From positions 1 through 55,492 of IMG/VR virus record IMGVR_UViG_3300010373_000056: 55,492 nucleotides of DNA. One strand, 5' to 3'. The position numbers and the translations under genes are program-made. The notes under the pieces were generated by a model. That model did not search any database, was not told the DNA's origin, and saw only the letters and a list, made by a program, of their open reading frames with translations. Shown here piece by piece: positions 36,147-44,544 of the stretch. This stretch comes from a virus. Numbering within the stretch: the stretch's first letter is position 1; each line of letters opens with the position of its first letter.

Positions 36147-36563
36147 TTACTGGGTGGCGGGAAGTGTCGGGTCGACCTGTGCGGGGTCGTTCGACGCGGT
36201 CAACGTCTCCGACGGGGTGCCGTCGGCCGGGACGTCGGCTGAGCCAGCGAGAACGGGCGGCACGTCAGCGGGAGGGGCGGTCTGCTCGGCCAGCGCCTTC
36301 TCGACTGCGGCCTTCTCGGCGGCGAGCTCTTCCTCGGACTTCTGCACGACCGGGGCGACGGCCTTCTCGGTCACGGCCTCGTCGGTGGCGACGAGGTGCT
36401 CGGCTTCGAGGTGGAACTTCAGCGCCAGGTCGTGCGCCTCGCTCTTGCCCTCGTCGATCAGCCGGACGACGTCGCCCTGCGCCGCTTCGAGGGTGTGGCC
36501 CTCGTGGCGGATCAGCTCGGAGAAGACGTGGACGCCTTCGAGCAGGATCTTGTAGTTCGGCAT
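36147..36563 (-). CDS. Hypothetical structural-region protein
   Basis: A 138-residue protein. The N-terminal 60 residues (MPNYKILLEGVHVFSELIRHEGHTL) are a compact mixed domain; the rest is an acidic Ala/Glu coiled coil and a Pro/Ala/Thr-rich tail. It lies between connector and tail tube genes. Function unknown. Confidence 0.65.
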   Translation of the reverse strand: MPNYKILLEGVHVFSELIRHEGHTLEAAQGDVVRLIDEGKSEAHDLALKFHLEAEHLVATDEAVTEKAVAPVVQKSEEELAAEKAAVEKALAEQTAPPADVPPVLAGSADVPADGTPSETLTASNDPAQVDPTLPATQ

Positions 36564-36572
36564 GGCGGGCTC

Positions 36573-37115
36573 CTAGCTTTCGGGCGTGCCGGGTTTGACC
36601 GTCTCGTAGACGGGGAAGTCGATCGACCCGTGGACCAGCCAGTCCTGCGTCTCGGGGACCTGCGACGGGGCTTCGAGGATCGTGGTGATCGACGGGTTGC
36701 CGGATGGGAAGTCGTTGCCGGCGGAGAAGATCGTGGTCCAGCCCTGCCCGTAGGTGCCGAGCGTCGGGTCGGACCGGATCGCGACCTTCACCGACTCGAC
36801 CATGTCGTCGAGGGCGTCGAGCCAGGTGTCGTCGTCGGTGGACGGGGTGAGGACCATGAAGTCGAAGATCAGCGCGGCCCGGTAGGCGACCATGCGCCAT
36901 CCGTTCGGCTGGATGTTGTTCGGGGCTCCGGTGGAGATGACCGTCTCGTCGTCGGTGATCAACCAGATGTAACCGGCCGCGCCGGAGGAGCCGGACGGCA
37001 CGATCACCTCAGGAGGGGTCTCCATGATCATCGTCTTGGAGATCAGGTTGAGCCCGGGGGTGTTCGCGTTCTGTAGGAACGTCTGGATCGTCGACCGGAC
37101 GAACTTGGCGGTCAC
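36573..37115 (-). CDS. Tail terminator/head-tail joining protein
   Basis: A 180-residue protein from GTG 37115 (GTGA overlap); a longer ORF in this frame duplicates the upstream gene and was rejected. VRSTIQTFLQNANTPGLNLIS, YRAALIFDFMVLTP and VHGSIDFPVYETV give an alpha/beta fold with features of tail-terminator proteins. Assignment rests mainly on order. Confidence 0.65.
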   Translation of the reverse strand: MTAKFVRSTIQTFLQNANTPGLNLISKTMIMETPPEVIVPSGSSGAAGYIWLITDDETVISTGAPNNIQPNGWRMVAYRAALIFDFMVLTPSTDDDTWLDALDDMVESVKVAIRSDPTLGTYGQGWTTIFSAGNDFPSGNPSITTILEAPSQVPETQDWLVHGSIDFPVYETVKPGTPES

Positions 37116-38014
37116 CGGACCCGCGCATACGGGGCGAGCAGGGCTTGCGCCTCGGACATGTCGTCGTGCGCGCCGACGTCCTGCAGCTGCGTCTTCGAGG
37201 GAGCCCCTTGGAGCTTTCCGGCGACGATGGACAGCGAGCCCCGGGTCTTGATCAGCGCCGACGTGAGGTGGATGACGGCCTGTTTGATCGCGGGCGGCAG
37301 GCTGGAGACCGACACGCCTGCGGCATGCTGGAACTGCAGCCCGGTCGTGAGCGGGACGGTGGTCGACCCGATGGTGTAAGTGGAGGCGACGACCACGGGC
37401 TCGTTGCCGGGCGAGTCGTCGTAGACCTGCATCGGCGTGCCCGGGTAGATGCCGAGCGCGTCGGCGACGGTGATCGACGTGGCACTGGCGGAGGCGGGCG
37501 CGGCGAGGGTCGTGTTCGGCCAGCCGTTGACGTAGCCGACCTCGGCGAGGATCTGCCCGTAGCCGGGGGTGATCGGGTAGGTCGGGTAGTTCGGCGACGG
37601 GCTGACCGGGCTGATCCCGTTGATCGGGATCGAGACGACCTTGCGCTGAATCCACAGGCCGCTGAGGTCCGTGAGCGCCTGCATCGTGTTCGGATGCCAG
37701 CCGAGCGACACCGAGTTGACGGCGAGCAGCGGAGTGTTGTCGACCGGGACGCGGATGACGCCGTTGCGGATCCGGTAAGAGCCCGCCTGGACGTCGAGGG
37801 TGGCGGCGAGGATCTGGTGGCAGATCGTGTCGGCCATCGACGACGCCCGGGCGATGACATTGAACAGCTCATTGGTGTTCTGCGCTTGCGAGCCGCCCGC
37901 GACGAGGTTGGTGGCGTTGACGGCGGTCGGAGCGGCCGTGTACTCGGCGGGCGTGATGTACGGGGCGCGGGAGGCGTAGTACGGGACGTAGGGCGCGAGC
38001 GCGGGGGTCGTCAT
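37112..38014 (-). CDS. Head-tail connector (adaptor) protein
   Basis: A 300-residue protein. N-terminal helices (YITPAEYTAAPTAVNATNLVAGG, LFNVIARASSMADTICHQIL) resemble the gp6-like adaptor, followed by a beta-rich insertion and a helical C terminus (AIKQAVIHLTSALIKTRG). It lies after the capsid genes as expected for connectors. Confidence 0.7.
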   Translation of the reverse strand: MTTPALAPYVPYYASRAPYITPAEYTAAPTAVNATNLVAGGSQAQNTNELFNVIARASSMADTICHQILAATLDVQAGSYRIRNGVIRVPVDNTPLLAVNSVSLGWHPNTMQALTDLSGLWIQRKVVSIPINGISPVSPSPNYPTYPITPGYGQILAEVGYVNGWPNTTLAAPASASATSITVADALGIYPGTPMQVYDDSPGNEPVVVASTYTIGSTTVPLTTGLQFQHAAGVSVSSLPPAIKQAVIHLTSALIKTRGSLSIVAGKLQGAPSKTQLQDVGAHDDMSEAQALLAPYARVR

Positions 38015-38024
38015 CGCGTCCTCC

Positions 38025-38606
38025 TCACCATTGCGCTAGTCGCGGATGCACCGACGGGATGTGCTCGGCGAGGATGTCCTGCTCGTTCGGGTAGTGCTTG
38101 TGCCCGGCCGGGGGCTCGTGCGGGTGCGCCACATGGCCGAGGCTTTGCAGTTGGCAGGCGATCCGGGTGTCCATCCGCCGCCAGTCGCCCGCCGGAACTG
38201 CGCCGCCGTCCAGCGCCGGATCCATGCCGACCGCTTTGGCCATCAGGTCCGGGAGCGAGTTCTTCAGGTGGGCGGTGAACCGGACGCAGCCGAGGGAGTT
38301 GATCAGCATGTCGCTCGGCCCCGGGTAGGGGTGCGAGCACCACGGCTGACGGCAGGTCTGGAAGCCTTCGATGAACCCGGCGGGGACGTGGATGTCGTGC
38401 TCGACGACGACGAGGTCGCCGGGCCAGAGCCACGCCTCGCGGAGGATCTCCGAGTACTGGGTGGTCCTCGCTGGGTCGATCTCGCGCCACTCGATCACGA
38501 CGTCGTCCGGGACGTGCTCGTGCAGCAACCGGACGGTGTCGGGGTCGAGGCTTTGCCCGTTGGATCCGGGGACTTTGGTGTGCGGGACGAGGACGGTCGT
38601 GGTCAT
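38025..38606 (-). CDS. Glycosyltransferase-like protein (EHD motif)
   Basis: A 193-residue protein starting MTTTVLVPHTKVPGSNGQ at 38606. The core DLVVVEHDIHVPAGFIEGFQTCRQPWCSHPYP carries an acidic EHD at the place of a glycosyltransferase DxD, and Gly/Cys LGCVRFTAHL follows. It is related in pattern to the protein at 42861 (FAIVEHDVIVQPDLIDHLVACPADWCAYPIE). It probably sugars a virion protein; located between capsid and connector. Confidence 0.65.
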   Translation of the reverse strand: MTTTVLVPHTKVPGSNGQSLDPDTVRLLHEHVPDDVVIEWREIDPARTTQYSEILREAWLWPGDLVVVEHDIHVPAGFIEGFQTCRQPWCSHPYPGPSDMLINSLGCVRFTAHLKNSLPDLMAKAVGMDPALDGGAVPAGDWRRMDTRIACQLQSLGHVAHPHEPPAGHKHYPNEQDILAEHIPSVHPRLAQW

Positions 38607-38664
38607 GGCTCCCCTTGCCCGGCCCGGAGCCTCATCACTCCGGGCCGGGACTGTCAGGACTGGA

Positions 38665-40119
38665 CTAGCCGGCCGCGATCTCGGAGATGATTCCGCAGGC
38701 GACCGGTGCCCGGTTGACGAACGTCTCCACCGAGGAGAGGTCCCACACCTCGCGGGGGCCGCCGTTGTTGCCGGCCGTGGTGTCGAGCGAGGTCCCGTAG
38801 GGGAACTCGGCGACGTCACGCAGGCAGCGGGCCTCGAAGGTGTTCGCGATACCCGAGTTCGGGTAGTTGATCCGCTCCGTGACGAACACGATGCGGCCGG
38901 GCGGGAGGTGCGGGTCGACGACGATGTCGATCCGGTCGCCGCCGCTCGCGCCGTTGATGTACCCGGCGACCGAACCGCCGCCGATGACGCCTTCGCGGCT
39001 CGCGCCGTCCGGGGTCGTGTACATGATCGCCTGGTTGGACGCGAGGATCTTGCCCTTGATGTCCTGCGCTTCCTGGCCGTTGATGATCATCGCGGTCGGC
39101 GACAGCTGCGCCTGGTTGTAGATCGCCAGGAGCATGTTGTCGATCTCGGTCACGCCCTGCGACGTGGCCGTGAGGGTCGCGCCGTTGAGCGACGTGAACG
39201 TCGCGCCGCTCGAGGTTCCCGAGCCCGGGGTGACCAGGCCGGTCGAGGAGTAGTCCCCGGCCAGCGTCGCGATCAGCCCGTTGTAGGAGTTGGTCGAGTA
39301 GCTCGTGTCGGCCGTGGGGACGGCGGACGGCGCGGTCGGGTACAGGTCCGGCAGGTTCGGGACGGCCTGCGCGGCGGTCGGGATCGAGGTGATCGTGACC
39401 GTGTTGGTGACCGTCGTCGTGTAGTAGATGCCGTTGACGAACCAGTCGTAGGCGACCGCGCCCTTCACTGCGGCGACCGAGGTCGTCGCGGAGTTGGTCG
39501 AGGTCGTGGACGCCGTGGTGGCCGACGCCTGCGAGGACGCGACGCCGGAACCGCCCCAGTAGTAGTTGTAGGCGGAGCGGGCGGCGACCTTCACCGGGAC
39601 GGCGGTCGACGCGGCGATGGTTCCGCCTGTGGTCGAGAGCGTCGGGGTGGCCGGGGTGGCGATCGTCGGGAGGGCGAAGCCCTGGCCGCCGAGGAGGCCC
39701 TTGTTCTCCTGGATGCGCCACTGCATCAACGTGCCGGTGACGGCGAGAGCGCGGGTGTCCGCGTAGCCCTTCGAGAGGTCGATCGAGTCGTGCGACACGT
39801 AGCCCGACACACGGACGGGAACGTACTTCGCGAGGACGTCCTGCTCGTTGAACTTGACGTAGTTACCACCCTGGTCGAGACCCACGAACGGGTTGGGCTG
39901 CTGGTTGTTGATGTTCGTCAGCGCCTTCCAGTTCGCGGCCAGCGAGCCCTCGCCGGAGGTGCGGGCGACGCGGTCGAACCAGGGGGTGTTGACGGGGACG
40001 AGGGAGACCACGCCGGACAGGTCGTAGCCCACGACGCCCGTGGACGTGGTGAAGCCGTTGGTCTGCGCCTTCTTGATCTGCTCGATCGTCTCTTCGGTGA
40101 TGCCTTGGAACTGAGTCAT
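38665..40119 (-). CDS. Major capsid protein, HK97-like, with inserted Ig/FN3-like domain
   Basis: A 484-residue protein. The N-terminal arm (ITEETIEQIKKAQTNGFTTSTGVVGYDLSG) and residues ~45-150 are the HK97 fold (NTPWFDRVARTSGEG, GYADTRALAVTGTLMQWRI). Residues ~155-260 are a Thr/Ser/Ala-rich beta domain (PATPTLSTTGG, YDWFVNGIYYTTTVTNTVTITSIP) typical of an Ig or fibronectin type III insertion. The fold resumes with IDNMLLAIYNQAQLSPTAMIING and ends with VVDPHLPPGRIVFVTERINYP. The insertion probably lies on the capsid surface. Confidence 0.9.
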   Translation of the reverse strand: MTQFQGITEETIEQIKKAQTNGFTTSTGVVGYDLSGVVSLVPVNTPWFDRVARTSGEGSLAANWKALTNINNQQPNPFVGLDQGGNYVKFNEQDVLAKYVPVRVSGYVSHDSIDLSKGYADTRALAVTGTLMQWRIQENKGLLGGQGFALPTIATPATPTLSTTGGTIAASTAVPVKVAARSAYNYYWGGSGVASSQASATTASTTSTNSATTSVAAVKGAVAYDWFVNGIYYTTTVTNTVTITSIPTAAQAVPNLPDLYPTAPSAVPTADTSYSTNSYNGLIATLAGDYSSTGLVTPGSGTSSGATFTSLNGATLTATSQGVTEIDNMLLAIYNQAQLSPTAMIINGQEAQDIKGKILASNQAIMYTTPDGASREGVIGGGSVAGYINGASGGDRIDIVVDPHLPPGRIVFVTERINYPNSGIANTFEARCLRDVAEFPYGTSLDTTAGNNGGPREVWDLSSVETFVNRAPVACGIISEIAAG

Positions 40120-40191
40120 GGGAGGTGCCTTTCAGGCATGCCGACATGGCCCAGCGCCGGACGGCGGGGCCTATCGGGGAGCGGGGGTTTG

Positions 40192-41898
40192 CTACAGGGG
40201 CGGTGCTTGGCGAACCATCAGCGCGGCGATCTGCATGTCCAGATTCGCCCGCTCGTTCGGGTTCTTCGACGTGGCGCGACTCTTGACGAGCTCGGCGAGC
40301 TGGTCATGTCCGCCGTCCTGGCCCCGGAGCACGGGGCCTGCATTGCCGGGGATCGCGCCCTTGAGCATCGGGCCGGGCATGGGCTGAGACTCCACCTTGT
40401 CGAGTCGGTCCCGCAGCGGTGCGAGCGCTGCCTCTAGGGCCTCTTCGACGGTGCTCTTCATCAGTTCCGTGCTCTGCTCGACTGCCTTCTGCAGCAATCC
40501 GTTCTCGTCGACCGCAGGCGCTGGGGCCGGGGTCGCGTCGGCGGCCGGTGCGGCTGCCATGTCAGGGGCGGCGGCCTCGGGGGCCGCTGGGGGTTCGGTT
40601 TCGGCTCCGGTGGCCTCTCCGCCTTCAGGCGGGGCCGGTGCGGCGATCGGGGACAGGTCGTCCGGGGAGATCGTGCCCACGATGTTGCCGTCGGCGTCGA
40701 AGACGACCATCTGCGGGTCGCCCGCCTTGGCGAGGCCGATCTTGCCGCCGAGGGTGACGTGCGCGAACGCTTGCGCCTTCGTCACGACGGCGAGAGGGGC
40801 GGCGTTGAACGCGGCGCGGGTCTGCGCGGGGGTCTGCAGGAACTGCGGCGCGACCGTCCGCTTCGGGGCCTTCTCGGGCTCGATCAGGTCCTGGCCGGAG
40901 GCAGCTGCGGCGACGGCGGCAGCGTCGGACTTGGCGACCTCGATGGCCGGCGGGAGCGCTTCGGCCGCGTGGGCGTCGGCGGTCAGTTCGGGGGTTTCGA
41001 TGGAATCCACGGCGGGCTCCTCGCTCTTGGCGACCGGGGCCGCGTCGGGAATCGGGGCGGGCAGGGTGTTGAGGACGTTCTGCAGGGAGTCGACCGCGCC
41101 CCGGATGGCGGTCTCGTTCGCGGCGGACAAGACGCGACCGGCCTTGACGAGGACGCCGTAGCCTTCGAGAACGGCGAGCGCGTTGGGGTCGATCCCGGCG
41201 GCGGCCTTGGTCATGGCCTCCATCTGCTCGGCCTCAGCCTGCTCCCCTACCGCGTAGGCGGCGAGGGTGCCGATGGCGAAGTCGATGGCGCAGCAGGCGT
41301 CGTCGAGGTCCCAGGCGTTCTCGTTGTCGTCGTAGTCGCCCAGCGGGGACTCGCCTTCGACGCGCTCGCGGGTGGCGAGGACTTCGAGGGCGTTCTTGGC
41401 GCGTCCGAGGACGGCGGTCCACTTCATCGCGGAGTCGGCGTCGAGCTGCTCCCAGGCGGATGAGCCGGGCATGGATTCGGCGAGGACGTCGCTTGACGGG
41501 GCTAGCGGCTCGGTGAGGTCGATCTCGGCCGGGTCTGCGTCGACTGGCTCGTCGGCCTTGGCCACGGTTTCGGGCATAGTGGCCTCCAAGGCCTCGGGGG
41601 TTGGTGGGGCTTCCTTGGCGCGCTCGGCGGCCTGGGCGATCATCTTGGCGATAGCGGCGGGCGGTCCGGTCAGGGTGACGTCGTCGCGTCGCGGGAACAT
41701 GTCCATGTGGACGCCGCCCGTGAGCTTCTCGCTCGAAGGTCGAGCCCCGATTAGGTTGCGCACCTGCTCGTCGGAGAGCAGCCCGCCCTCGTTCTTGGCG
41801 ACCAGGAACGGCATGCCATTAGCGCCCTTGCCGACGAGGTCGACACGCGGGACGACGGCGTCGACCAGTTCGGTGAACTCGTCCTCGGGTGCGGTCAT
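40192..41898 (-). CDS. Capsid scaffold/protease C-terminal-type protein
   Basis: A 568-residue protein. The first ~35 residues (VDAVVPRVDLVGKGANGMPFLVAKNEG) look like the region following the protease domain in XkdF-type proteins. The long remainder is Ala/Glu/Pro-rich and helical, with a C-terminal coiled coil (LLQKAVEQSTELMKSTVEEALEAALAPLRDRLDKVE), as in scaffolds. It overlaps the protease gene by 4 bp and precedes the capsid gene. It is expected to be cleaved or expelled at maturation. Confidence 0.75.
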   Translation of the reverse strand: MTAPEDEFTELVDAVVPRVDLVGKGANGMPFLVAKNEGGLLSDEQVRNLIGARPSSEKLTGGVHMDMFPRRDDVTLTGPPAAIAKMIAQAAERAKEAPPTPEALEATMPETVAKADEPVDADPAEIDLTEPLAPSSDVLAESMPGSSAWEQLDADSAMKWTAVLGRAKNALEVLATRERVEGESPLGDYDDNENAWDLDDACCAIDFAIGTLAAYAVGEQAEAEQMEAMTKAAAGIDPNALAVLEGYGVLVKAGRVLSAANETAIRGAVDSLQNVLNTLPAPIPDAAPVAKSEEPAVDSIETPELTADAHAAEALPPAIEVAKSDAAAVAAAASGQDLIEPEKAPKRTVAPQFLQTPAQTRAAFNAAPLAVVTKAQAFAHVTLGGKIGLAKAGDPQMVVFDADGNIVGTISPDDLSPIAAPAPPEGGEATGAETEPPAAPEAAAPDMAAAPAADATPAPAPAVDENGLLQKAVEQSTELMKSTVEEALEAALAPLRDRLDKVESQPMPGPMLKGAIPGNAGPVLRGQDGGHDQLAELVKSRATSKNPNERANLDMQIAALMVRQAPPL

Positions 41899-42296
41899 GA
41901 GTCTCTCCTGGTGATTCGACGACGGCGGGCCTGTCCCTGGATGGAGACGCCGCCGATGTGCCCGGCCTTGTAGAGGTTCCAGGCGACCTCGTCGGGCAGG
42001 ATCCGCCCGAGCCAGTCGCCTTCCTTGATCACGACTTCCGAGCCGTCAGCGGCGACGACGTGCCAGTCGGGCGCGCCGTCCGGCCACAGGAAGCTCTCGA
42101 CGATCTGCCCGTGGCCGACGGTGCCGTCTGCGTGGAACAGTCCGACCTCGGGGACGCCGGACTGCATCAGCGACCAGCAGGCTTTGCGGAGCTCGTCCTT
42201 GGTGAAGTAGTCGCGGGATCCGTCCGCGCCCTTGACGATGCGCGGGTCCGGCCCGGCCTGGTGGAACACGGTGAGGAAGTAGTGAGGCTCGCTCAA
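41895..42296 (-). CDS. XkdF-like prohead protease
   Basis: A 133-residue protein. TTG start at 42296, supported by AGGAGGAAGCG six bases upstream. HADGTVGHGQIVESFLWPDG and GHIGGVSIQGQA match the Peptidase_S78_2 (XkdF) core, with a His and the Ser of GVSIQG as probable catalytic residues. It would cut scaffold and capsid precursors. It ends in a basic tail (ARRRRITRRDS) and is coupled to the scaffold gene by an ATGA overlap. Confidence 0.75.
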   Translation of the reverse strand: MSEPHYFLTVFHQAGPDPRIVKGADGSRDYFTKDELRKACWSLMQSGVPEVGLFHADGTVGHGQIVESFLWPDGAPDWHVVAADGSEVVIKEGDWLGRILPDEVAWNLYKAGHIGGVSIQGQARRRRITRRDS

Positions 42297-42371
42297 CGCT
42301 TCCTCCTATTAAGACTTAGAACACATCACGCAAAGAATGTATTGGCTATTGGCGCGACGTATCATTGATGA

Positions 42372-42965
42372 ATGGGACAGAAAAAGCCATTGCGTCACGG
42401 AACTGACGCCGGTTACCAGCGCGGATGCAAATGCGAAGAATGCCGCCGGGCGCACTCAACTAGGACCGCCGAATATGCCAGGCGTAACCCTGACAAGCGA
42501 AAAGCCACAGCCGCCGCGTACGCGATTAACCATGCCGAAGAGATTCGAGCTAGAAACGCTGCTAACTATGCGACGCGATCGGAGACGGTGCGAGCTCAGG
42601 ACGCCCTTCGGAACTACGGCGTCACTTCGGAAAACATGTCTCAGCGCCTAGTGGAGCAGGGCGATAGTTGCGCTATCTGCCGGAGGCCGTTTGACAGGGA
42701 TCAGAAGAGAACCAAACCCCACATTGACCATGATCACAGTTGCTGCGCTGCCCGTCCGACATGTGGTCACTGTGTCCGAGACCTTCTCTGTGGGATTTGC
42801 AATCATATGCTCGGATTGGCTGAAGACTCGCCAGACCGGCTCCGCGCTGCGGCCGAATATCTAGAGCGACACGCAGCCATGAGAGGGCTGCGGGGGACCC
42901 GCATAGGGACGGACATGGCGCAGAACGGGACTATGAACATGCATAGTCGCCCCATTGCGTCCTAA
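42372..42965 (+). CDS. Recombination endonuclease VII-like (HNH) protein
   Basis: A 197-residue protein on the strand opposite to the late genes. N-terminal LRHGTDAGYQRGCKCEECRRAH is a zinc-binding DNA-recognition segment. The nuclease core is CAICRRPF, HIDHDHSCCAARPTCGHCVRDLLCGICNHMLGLAEDS, with four Cys and DHDH at the metal site, followed by LRAAAEYLERH. This is the T4 endonuclease VII family often found as mobile genes. Its last ~105 bp overlap the 3' end of the convergent gene at 42861. The DNA is visibly less GC-rich than its surroundings. Confidence 0.85.
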   Translation: MGQKKPLRHGTDAGYQRGCKCEECRRAHSTRTAEYARRNPDKRKATAAAYAINHAEEIRARNAANYATRSETVRAQDALRNYGVTSENMSQRLVEQGDSCAICRRPFDRDQKRTKPHIDHDHSCCAARPTCGHCVRDLLCGICNHMLGLAEDSPDRLRAAAEYLERHAAMRGLRGTRIGTDMAQNGTMNMHSRPIAS

Positions 42966-43364
42966 AACCTGTTGGAGCCAAGCATCCAATCTACAAAAGT
43001 GCTTCGCCTCGTGACCCGCGTCAGACATTCCGCCGACCGCGTCGATGGCGAACGGGTTGCTGGAGATCAGGCCAGCGCCGAACTTCGCGCAGCCAAGGCC
43101 CGCATAGGGTCCGTTGAAGTATTCGATCGGATACGCGCACCAGTCCGCTGGGCAGGCGACGAGATGGTCGATCAGGTCGGGCTGGACGATGACGTCGTGC
43201 TCGACGATCGCGAAGGTGCGGCATTCGCGCCAGAGGTCGTCCAAGAGGTCCCAGTAGGCGCGAGGCGAGCCGGAGACGTCCACCGGATGCCAGGCCCAGC
43301 CGGTCGCGTCCAGGGCTTCTGCGACGCCCGGGGCAAACGCGGTGTACGGCGCAATGACCCGCAT
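42861..43364 (-). CDS. Glycosyltransferase-like protein (EHD motif)
   Basis: A 167-residue protein starting MRVIAPYTAFAPGVAEALDATG. FAIVEHDVIVQPDLIDHLVACPADWCAYPIE aligns with the EHD protein at 38025, and GLGCAKFGAGLI with LGCVRFTAHL. It is probably a sugar transferase acting on virion proteins. The 3' end overlaps the endonuclease VII gene, which may have replaced part of the original C terminus. Confidence 0.65.
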   Translation of the reverse strand: MRVIAPYTAFAPGVAEALDATGWAWHPVDVSGSPRAYWDLLDDLWRECRTFAIVEHDVIVQPDLIDHLVACPADWCAYPIEYFNGPYAGLGCAKFGAGLISSNPFAIDAVGGMSDAGHEAKHFCRLDAWLQQVLGRNGATMHVHSPVLRHVRPYAGPPQPSHGCVSL

Positions 43365-43516
43365 CAGGCTCGGTGCAGGCGCATGAGCGCCGCGTCGTGC
43401 CTATCGCACACCCAGCGGATCGAGCGGCGACGCGGGAGCAACTCGTGCAGGGCGGTGTCAAGGACGCACCAGTGGGAGCGCCATCCGCAGCAGAACCACC
43501 ACGGCTTGAGCTTCAC
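43364..43516 (-). CDS. Small Trp/Cys/Arg-rich protein (50 aa)
   Basis: Reads MKLKPWWFCCGWRSHWCVLD and ends DAALMRLHRA. GTG at 43516 overlaps the upstream stop (GTGA), and its stop overlaps the next ATG (TGATG). The composition is unusual (five Trp and four Cys in 50). Function unknown. Confidence 0.55.
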   Translation of the reverse strand: MKLKPWWFCCGWRSHWCVLDTALHELLPRRRSIRWVCDRHDAALMRLHRA

Positions 43517-43671
43517 GCCTCTCGGCCCAGATCGTGCCGACTGACCCGGCGGGTCTTGCCGATTTTTCGCAGTTCACTGAATGGCTTGCGGATGGCCTGC
43601 CCGTGGTCCATGTGCTTGTAGTACTTGCACATCGGGCAGCCCTTCGACTTGCGAGTGCTCGTGCGGGCCAT
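43513..43671 (-). CDS. Small basic zinc-knuckle-like protein (52 aa)
   Basis: Reads MARTSTRKSKGCPMCKYYKH and ends SRHDLGREA. CPMCKYYKHMDH is a candidate metal site in a very basic protein. It is tied to both neighbours by overlapping start/stop codons. Confidence 0.6.
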   Translation of the reverse strand: MARTSTRKSKGCPMCKYYKHMDHGQAIRKPFSELRKIGKTRRVSRHDLGREA

Positions 43672-43994
43672 CAAGCGATCTTCGCGCCGGCAAACCCGTC
43701 CGGGTCTTCGTCGTCTCGTCGGACGATCGAGAGTCCGCCGTTGATCGTGACCGTGCCGTTCGGGTGTTCAGCGGCGACGAATATGCCACTACCCGACGTC
43801 CACGTCGGCGTGGGCTGCACCCATGGCTTGTAAGGCTGAACGGCTGGTTGCACGTAGGGCTGCACAGCCGGCGGATAGACCGCGTACGGATAGGACGGCT
43901 TCGCCTGAATAGCGGCCATCAGCGCGTCCGTGAGACGCCGGTTCTGCTCCCGCAGTTCTTCGATCTGGGCTTCGAGTTCAGCTTTCGTCGCCAT
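43671..43994 (-). CDS. Coiled-coil protein with Pro/Tyr repeats
   Basis: A 107-residue protein: N-terminal coiled coil (KAELEAQIEELREQNRRLTDALMAAI), a Tyr/Pro/Val/Gln-rich stretch (YPPAVQPYVQPAVQPYKPWVQP) and a beta-like end. The stop overlaps the next start. Unknown function, perhaps a virion linker. Confidence 0.6.
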   Translation of the reverse strand: MATKAELEAQIEELREQNRRLTDALMAAIQAKPSYPYAVYPPAVQPYVQPAVQPYKPWVQPTPTWTSGSGIFVAAEHPNGTVTINGGLSIVRRDDEDPDGFAGAKIA

Positions 43995-44118
43995 CGTCTT
44001 CCCCCATTAGGTCAACACCGAACAGGTCGGCCACTTCGGCGAGGCTGTAGGACGTGCCGTCCCAGTTCGCGAGGCGCTCGGCTGCGAGCTTGTAGACGTC
44101 GCGGTCAGGCGCATGCAT
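43978..44118 (-). CDS. Small acidic protein (46 aa)
   Basis: Reads MHAPDRDVYKLAAERLANWD and ends GEDDGDES. The ATG at 44118 follows GGGGGGACAGAT. It overlaps the next gene's start by 17 bases. Function unknown. Confidence 0.55.
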   Translation of the reverse strand: MHAPDRDVYKLAAERLANWDGTSYSLAEVADLFGVDLMGEDDGDES

Positions 44119-44153
44119 ATCTGTCCCCCCAAGAATTCCCAGACTCTAGAACC

Positions 44154-44182
44154 TTGACGTTATAGAATCCAGGGGTTATGCT
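44154..44182 (+). promoter_or_regulatory. Leaderless promoter of the toxin-antitoxin pair
   Basis: TTGACG (44154-44159), exactly 17 bases, TATGCT (44177-44182), six bases, ATG at 44189. It is a near-consensus housekeeping promoter inside the late block but on the opposite strand. Confidence 0.8.
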
Positions 44183-44188
44183 TTGTTC

Positions 44189-44542
44189 ATGAGTTGGGAA
44201 GTCAGCCTGGTGAGCGAGGTCAGCGAGTGGCTGATCAACCTCAGCGAAGAAGACCCCAAGCTGGCCGACCTGGTCGCCGCCGCGATCGACATGCTCGAAG
44301 AGAACGGCCCGACGCTTGGACGCCCCCTGGTCGACACGATCAAGGGATCCAAGATTCACAACCTGAAAGAACTGCGGCCCAGCACAGTGCGCCTGCTGTT
44401 CGCGTTCGACCCCAAGCAAGAGGCGATCATCCTGGTCGCTGGCGACAAAGCAGGACAGTGGAAACAGTGGTACGCAGACAACATCCCAGTAGCCGAAGAA
44501 CGCTACGCCCAGTGGATCAACGGCTACTCGGTGGAGGAGTGA
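44189..44542 (+). CDS. RelE/HigB-type toxin (Gp49/DUF891-like)
   Basis: A 117-residue protein starting MSWEVSLVSEVSEWL. The earlier in-frame TTG is upstream of the predicted transcription start. LVAAAIDMLEENGPTLGRPLVDTIKGSKIHNLKELRP, TVRLLFAFDPKQEAIILVAGDKAG match phage-type RelE/HigB mRNA interferases, with the basic/aromatic residues in KELRP, RLLFAF and DKAGQWKQWY. The toxin precedes the antitoxin, the HigBA order. Confidence 0.85.
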   Translation: MSWEVSLVSEVSEWLINLSEEDPKLADLVAAAIDMLEENGPTLGRPLVDTIKGSKIHNLKELRPSTVRLLFAFDPKQEAIILVAGDKAGQWKQWYADNIPVAEERYAQWINGYSVEE

Positions 44543-44544
44543 CC

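Noticed and set aside
44183-44188. Toxin start at TTG 44183
   Set aside because: It lies upstream of the predicted transcription start (six bases after TATGCT) and lacks a ribosome binding site.
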